The notes under the pieces are model-generated. The model did no database searches, had not been told where the DNA came from, and was given only the letters and a program-made list of their open reading frames with translations. DNA of 64,000 bases, taken from contig CAIIXF020000005.1 in assembly GCA_903813345.2 (NCBI GenBank), positions 33,977,375 through 34,041,374 of the forward strand, read 5' to 3'. A program made the position numbers and the translations under genes. The stretch comes from Owenia fusiformis (taxonomy: Eukaryota > Annelida > Polychaeta > Sabellida > Oweniidae). Of this stretch, positions 59,196 to 64,000 are shown one piece after another. How positions within the stretch are numbered: position 1 is the stretch's first letter; every line of letters starts with the position of its first letter.

Positions 59196-59460
59196 TTGAA
59201 TTGGGCCATTCCATTTAAAAAATGTACGTGGGGTATGGATGCAAAATTCTGGGGGGGGGGGGGGTGTTGACCGAAAAATTCTGGGGGGGGGGGGTAGGAG
59301 ACCAAAAAATTCTGGGGGGGGGGGTGTTGGGTAGGTAGGAGACCGAAAAAATTCTGGGGGGGGGTATTGACCATGGAATATTCTGGGGGGGGGGGGGGTA
59401 TTTGCAAAGGCATTATGAAGGGGGGGGGGTTAATAATAGGGTGGTGGTGGTGGTAGTCTG
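59196..59460 (+). repeat. G-rich minisatellite (ATTCTGGGGGGGGGG units)
   Basis: AATTCTG plus 8-14 G recurs about five times, spaced by short GTTGACCGAAA or TAGGAGACCAAAAA linkers. It is introduced by GGGCCATTCCATTTAAAAAA-TGTACG, which is found inverted at the far end of the similar array at 62185-62440. The runs could form G-quadruplexes. Proline-rich open frames on the other strand are artefacts of the repeat. Confidence 0.88.
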
Positions 59461-59983
59461 TGGGGGAGTATTCTATAGGGGTATAAGGGTGGAGTGTCTT
59501 TCAGTCTTTTAAAAGGCGGTAATAAGTCAGTTAATGTACATGTATTTCTGGAGTATTTTGTGTATGGACTTGTCTGACACCAAATCTCGGTCATGTTTAT
59601 TATTTCGAAATTTAATCCCAGCCAACAAAGTATGCTACAGCTAGCTGTATACAGGTTTTTCTGACTTTCATATTTGCAATGTATTTGTGATCCTATATAA
59701 TGCTTAATGCTAAGATAAGGAAAACTTTGGTATGCTCTTGTTAAGGGTATAACTTTCTCTACAGTGTCATGGCTTTCATAGAACTCCTCTTCATTTCTGG
59801 AACAGTAAAACATGATTTCCCCAAAAACATGAAGAATCATTAAAATTAACAAATATGACATTTTTCTCTGAAACAGTTACTGCATATTATTTAAACATTT
59901 TTAAATTCAGACAATGAGAATTAGAATATCTTCATTCTCAAGTGACATCAGTACATTTTCTAATTTAAATCATACATCCTATA

Positions 59984-60181
59984 TACTGGGGATCCACTTG
60001 ATTACACTGGTTAGCGAAAAGGTTTGTCGGAACGTCGAAGGTATGATTTTTCTTTTTCCTTATTTCACGCGTTGTAGGCAGATTCCCCACGACATTCTTT
60101 CTCACAAACGTGTATCAGTATCATATGTTTTTGAAAATGTACATGTTTGCGAAAAAATAGCTCAGAGGACAACAGAATCGT
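59984..60181. mobile_element. Truncated MITE of family A (left half)
   Basis: ACTGGGGATCCACTTGATTA, GGTTTGTCGGAACGTCGAAG, TTTCACGCGTTGTAGGCAGA, TCACAAACGTGTATCAGTAT and CAGAGGACAACAGAATCG follow the left arm of 30889-31398. The mirrored half is missing. Confidence 0.8.
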
Positions 60182-62140
60182 TACCCTTTGCATTTGTTTG
60201 ACTTCACTTCTTAAAAGAGAGCTTCGTCTTCACTCTTTCAAACTAAAATAAACCTGTGAACTCACCGCGCCAATCAGTGTTCGTTGGCCAAATTTGACCG
60301 ACGTTCTATATATGGTCATTCCTTCTGACGTCATCGTTGAGCCCGGAATTGTGTAATTTATGTTGAAGAAATAATAAATAATGAAAAAATATTGTAGTTA
60401 CCAATGGAAACATTACATTTTGATTTTGATTGTGTGAAGTGAACAATGGTAGCGAGTTCAACTAACTAATTATGAAATATTCAGTTTTTTTTTTGCTTTT
60501 CATAATCATTTAGTCTGTTGAGAAAGTACACAGGTCATCTGAATATATCAGGATAAAACTATTACAACCTCAATATAACAAATTAGTGAACTTGTCTAGA
60601 GATCAGGATACATTACACTAGTAGGCACATGACCTTACTCTGAATTGAGAGCTACAAGCAGTATATAGTACACTAGATCCAAACAAAAAACAGTGTATAT
60701 GACAGTGACCTACATGTAAACTGCAATGTTGGAACCAATATATAGGTTCCAATCTGGCAATTACTTCCTTGTTCTTTAGACTTTTAGACAATTTGGTCAA
60801 ATTTGTTATAAGTTCATAGTATTATTTTCTGTCATGTCTGTTCCACATTTTGGGCATCTAATTTCAGTCATAAACTATGAATAAACCACTGAATATTCTA
60901 GTTATTCATACATTCTAAAGAATTGTGAACCGTTAATAGGTACACTAATTTCTGGTAGTCAAAATTACTTCACTCATTTTGTCTACATTATTGAGGAAGG
61001 TTACTTCAAACTACCAGCAATATTTTCAGACTAATTCAATCAGATTGTATCTTTGATACTATATACATACACTTTTTGTGCTAACTAGTACGTGAAAATA
61101 TACTGTTGAGACTAGATGTCATCAAAACCACCATAGCTAAGGCAAAAAAAGTTGACCTAGAAATATCCTGTTACAGTAATATAAGCAATAATTCATTCTG
61201 AGCGTATGACTTACTGACATTCTGTTAAAGGCACATGTATATGGAAATATTTTGAAAATTTCTGGTACAAAATATAGTATGAAGGCATGTGTTTTATTTC
61301 TTTGTTTTTTTTTCAGGAAATTATCTTTGCATTGCCTTCTTTAAGTAACTGAGTAAGCCTGGTAATTATCTTGTGCCAAGAAAATCTCAGGTTATGCAGA
61401 CCGAATCCAAAGAACATTATGTTATTTATCAAAAGACATAAAAGTCGGTGCAAGCTATGTACATATTTCTTACTTCAATTTAATCTAAAGACCAGCCTAA
61501 GTGTTCTCTCAAAGCCTAAAAGTTGCGGCTGTCTCAAATCGCAGACTTTTTAAATCGACCAGTATTTCAAAAGACAGCTGTAGCTTTGAGAGAATGTTCA
61601 AGCTAGTGTATAGAATCAATTGAGTAGACTACATCCTCTAGACGGTATTTTTTGAAATTTAGTTGGAAATACTCTGTCAACGGCCTATGTTAAATGTTGT
61701 TGTTCAAACATATCTTTTTAATGTAAATTATAATTCAAAGTGACTGATGTAGTAAATTAATTTGCATATTTAAATTATTTTTAAGTTCCACTACATGTAG
61801 CTTTATCTCTTAGAATAGACAATATGCTGTGTTACTTTTTATGTCATTTAATTGTACCTTACTACCTAATTGAATATTCATAATGTTTATTTTATTGAAG
61901 TAATGCTTCCTCTAATGAATTGATAATTTTGTGCAATACAATTCACCGCAATAACCACACGACAGAAAATAAGGATAACAAACTGAGTTCACACTCAGTC
62001 TGTTGGATACTAATCAATAATGAGTTGAATAATAATGACTTGTGAAATATAACATGTGGTTCTATTGTACACACACCGATAACGTGGGTATTTCCATGAA
62101 CATGTGCCTTTAACACTAATTTGTAAATTCTGCAAACTGA
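60182..62140. other. No gene seen; contains a MITE of family B
   Basis: Besides the hairpin at 61455-61625 I see only AT-rich DNA. Frames at 60618 and 61371 lack support. Confidence 0.45.
61455..61625. mobile_element. MITE of family B (about 170 bp)
   Basis: TACATATTTCTTACTTCAAT, CCAGCCTAAGTGTTCTCTCA, and AAGC are mirrored by GCTTTGAGAGAATGTTCAAG and CTAGTGTATAGAATCAATTG. It resembles the ends of the larger copy at 55925-56510. Confidence 0.55.
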
Positions 62141-62184
62141 TTGCCTATTTCAATGGTAGGAGCAACTTATAACCTTTATATTGT

Positions 62185-62446
62185 TTCTCAAGGGGGGATT
62201 TTGCGTGTTTCGGGGGGTATGGATGCAATTTTCCAGGGGAGAGGGGTATGGATGCAAATTTCTGGGGGGGGGGGGTATGGATGCAAATTTCTGGGGGGGG
62301 GTATGGATGCAAATTTCTGGGGGGGGGGTGGTATGGATGCAATTTTCTGGGGGGGGGGTAGCAAGAAAAAAAATTCTGGGGGGGGGTGTCTCAGCCTGTG
62401 CATCCATACCCCCCGTACATTTTTTAAATGGAATGGCCCATTTTTA
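62185..62446 (+). repeat. G-rich minisatellite (GGTATGGATGCAAATTTCTG plus poly-G)
   Basis: About five units of TATGGATGCAAATTTCTGGG with 7-10 G each. The end CATCCATACCCCCCGTACAT, TTTTTAAATGGAATGGCCC is the inverse of the start of the array at 59196-59250, so the two arrays are bounded by inverted flanks about 3.2 kb apart. Open frames in all directions here are repeat artefacts. Confidence 0.88.
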
Positions 62447-62768
62447 GGCTAAGTTAGGCCTACGAAGGCCTCAGTTTAGTCCCTAGGCTACAATTAGTTT
62501 GCTATTTTGCTTTTGCGAAACACTATCGTTTCATGAGAATCGAGGTCAAATCTAGGCTATAGTGCAAGAGAATATTTTAGTCTAAAAACCCACAGCCAGC
62601 ACCATCTATCTAATATAATAGAATTTATCCTGTGCCAGGACTATAGTCCTGGAACGAGCCCAATCTTTTGCCTGTACAATTTCAACTTGGGAGAATTATC
62701 TACGCCACTTACACTTCAGATACCTACTTCAATAGATTCTTTGGTATTTTAGCAATCTTTTCGAGACC

Positions 62769-63765
62769 CTATCTGTTGCAAGACTAACGCCTGGCGTAAC
62801 CGTCACCATGTTATTCAGTGTTTTTTAAGTAGCGCAAGGATCCTGCCATGACCGTGGTAATGTTATCGTGAAAGCCTGGTATAAACGCGACAATGCTGTA
62901 TTATATTGCAATGCCTGCCATGACCGTGACAATGTAATATAGTTCTGCAAGGCCTGGCATGACCGTGACAATGTAATATAGTATTGCAAGTTCAGGTATG
63001 AGAGTGGTAATGTAGAAATTTACGATTAGGACTGCTATAACCGTGACAATGTGTATTGCAAAGCCTGGCATGACCATGGCAATGTAATATAGTATTGCAA
63101 GGCTTGGTATGACCGCCATGGCAATGTGATATAATATTCCAAGTTCGCGTATGAGAGTGGTAATGTAGAAATTTATGATTGCTATAATTGACCGTGACAA
63201 TGTGTATTTGAAAACCTGGCATGACCATGACAATGTATTATGGGATTGCAAAGCCTGGTATGACCGTGACCATGTAATATAGTATTGCAAGGCCAGGTAT
63301 GAGGGTGGTAATGTAGAGATTTAGGCTTAGTTCTACTATGACCGTTATAATGTATTGCAATGACTAGTAAATATGCCGGGTAAATATGTATGACATTAAT
63401 GCCAGGAATATCCTTAACAATTTTAAGTGATCCTCATTACAATTAAACAGTTTAATACTATGATCATGGTGTTTAACTACCTTAATCATGTCAAAATCAA
63501 AATTACTACTATACATTAATATTCACATTCGCTTATCAAACCACAATAAAGGCTACGGTCGCGCCAGGCTTCCACGATAACACTTCCAGGGTCATGACAG
63601 GCCTTGCAATAGAATACAGCATTGTCACGGTTATACCAGCCTGTCACGGTTATACCAGGCTTACACGATAACACTACCACGGTCATGGCAGGATCCTTGC
63701 GCTACTTAAAAAACACTGATTAACATGGTGACGGTTGTGGCAGGCGTAAGTCTTGCAATAGATAG
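62769..63765. mobile_element. Inverted-repeat element made of about 40-bp repeats (997 bp)
   Basis: Ends CTATCTGTTGCAAGACT-AACGCCTGG and CAGGCGTAAGTCTTGCAATAGATAG are inverted, followed inward by ACCGTCACCATGTTA, TTTTTTAAGTAGCGCAAGGA-TCCTGCCATGACCGTGGTA, all mirrored at the right. The interior 62910-63360 consists of variants of GCCTGGCATGACCGTGACAA-TGTAATATAGTATTGCAAG. Frames at 62901-63290 arise from this repeat. No transposase. Confidence 0.75.
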
Positions 63766-64000
63766 CATGTGATCTTTTCGTGTAGTTGAATCCAAAATTG
63801 TCTGGGTTTATCGGCAGAATGAAGAAATTTTCATTTTTGATCGAGAGAGATTCCATCACTTTTCAAGATGGCGGTTGGATTTAAAAGGGGATTCCCCATT
63901 TGACTGGCCCTGAACTTGGCCGGAAGTGGCCCAGAAGTACCAATAACACGCCCGGTGATCGTAGGAAAAGGATGGAGGGGGTTTAGGCGCTTTCTGGAAG
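63766..64000. other. Window end; nothing recognised
   Basis: GC content rises slightly toward the edge, but I see no splice site or frame that I can support. Confidence 0.4.

Noticed and set aside
59189-59861. Proline-rich frames on the minus strand
   Set aside because: They read through poly-C of the G-rich minisatellite; the compositional bias explains them.
62141-62452. Glycine-rich and proline-rich frames in all directions
   Set aside because: They are products of the same kind of poly-G array, with no start context or conserved part.
62901-63290. A 129-codon frame and a regularly spaced repeat that could be mistaken for a CRISPR array
   Set aside because: The repeats are imperfect, about 40 bp without unique spacers, and lie inside an inverted-repeat element of an animal genome.

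Overview
This is a stretch of an animal nuclear genome. The genes are split by many GT-AG introns, the base composition is AT-rich, and the space between genes is packed with palindromic DNA-transposon relics, minisatellites and at least one tRNA-derived SINE. The protein families are animal ones: death domains, a GABA-B-like class C GPCR, an F-box/WD40 protein, a dual-specificity phosphatase and a CENP-V/GFA protein. A marine invertebrate is the natural reading, and a sponge is possible because death-domain and GABA-B-like families are expanded there. No sequence here proves the phylum.

Layout. 1-1.3 kb: a possible exon end, then a palindromic TA-flanked element. 1.5-11.2 kb, minus strand: two tandem copies of a roughly 6-kb unit. 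Each unit has a tiny first coding exon, a death-domain exon that ends in a stop, a single-transmembrane exon, and a second death-domain exon. The first-exon donor and all three acceptor types share the same phase, so each unit could make either a soluble death-domain protein or a membrane-anchored one. The last exon of the right-hand unit is split by two small palindromic elements. 15.1-18.4 kb, plus: a small secreted basic protein, one putative exon of which is cut by a 1.44-kb inverted-repeat element with a 7-bp target duplication. 18.55-19.3 kb: a dimeric 222-bp tandem repeat. 19.7-28.9 kb, plus: a complete 18-exon GABA-B-like receptor whose exons join in phase to give 763 residues. 30.05-30.74 kb, minus: an inverted partial copy of three of its exons.

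30.9-39 kb: gene-poor, with inverted-repeat elements, degenerate tandem repeats and nested long palindromes. 39.6-40.3 kb, plus: a two-exon protein with a signal peptide, a Lys/Pro-rich segment, a poly-Asp tail and a C-terminal HDEL, so probably a resident of the ER lumen. 41.9-43 kb: a mariner-like relic. 45.7-46.3 kb, minus: a dual-specificity phosphatase. 47.8-48.6 kb: a minisatellite. 49.3-56.9 kb, minus: a 7-exon F-box/WD40 gene (FBXW9-like) with two transposons in its introns. 58.3-58.7 kb, minus: an intronless CENP-V/GFA-domain protein. 59.2-63.8 kb: two G-rich minisatellites in inverted context and an element built from short repeats.

The genes do not form one pathway. The two clear themes are signalling (death domains, GPCR, phosphatase) and repeated disruption or duplication by mobile DNA. 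All gene models were assembled by hand from splice sites and reading phase; no transcript or database search was available.
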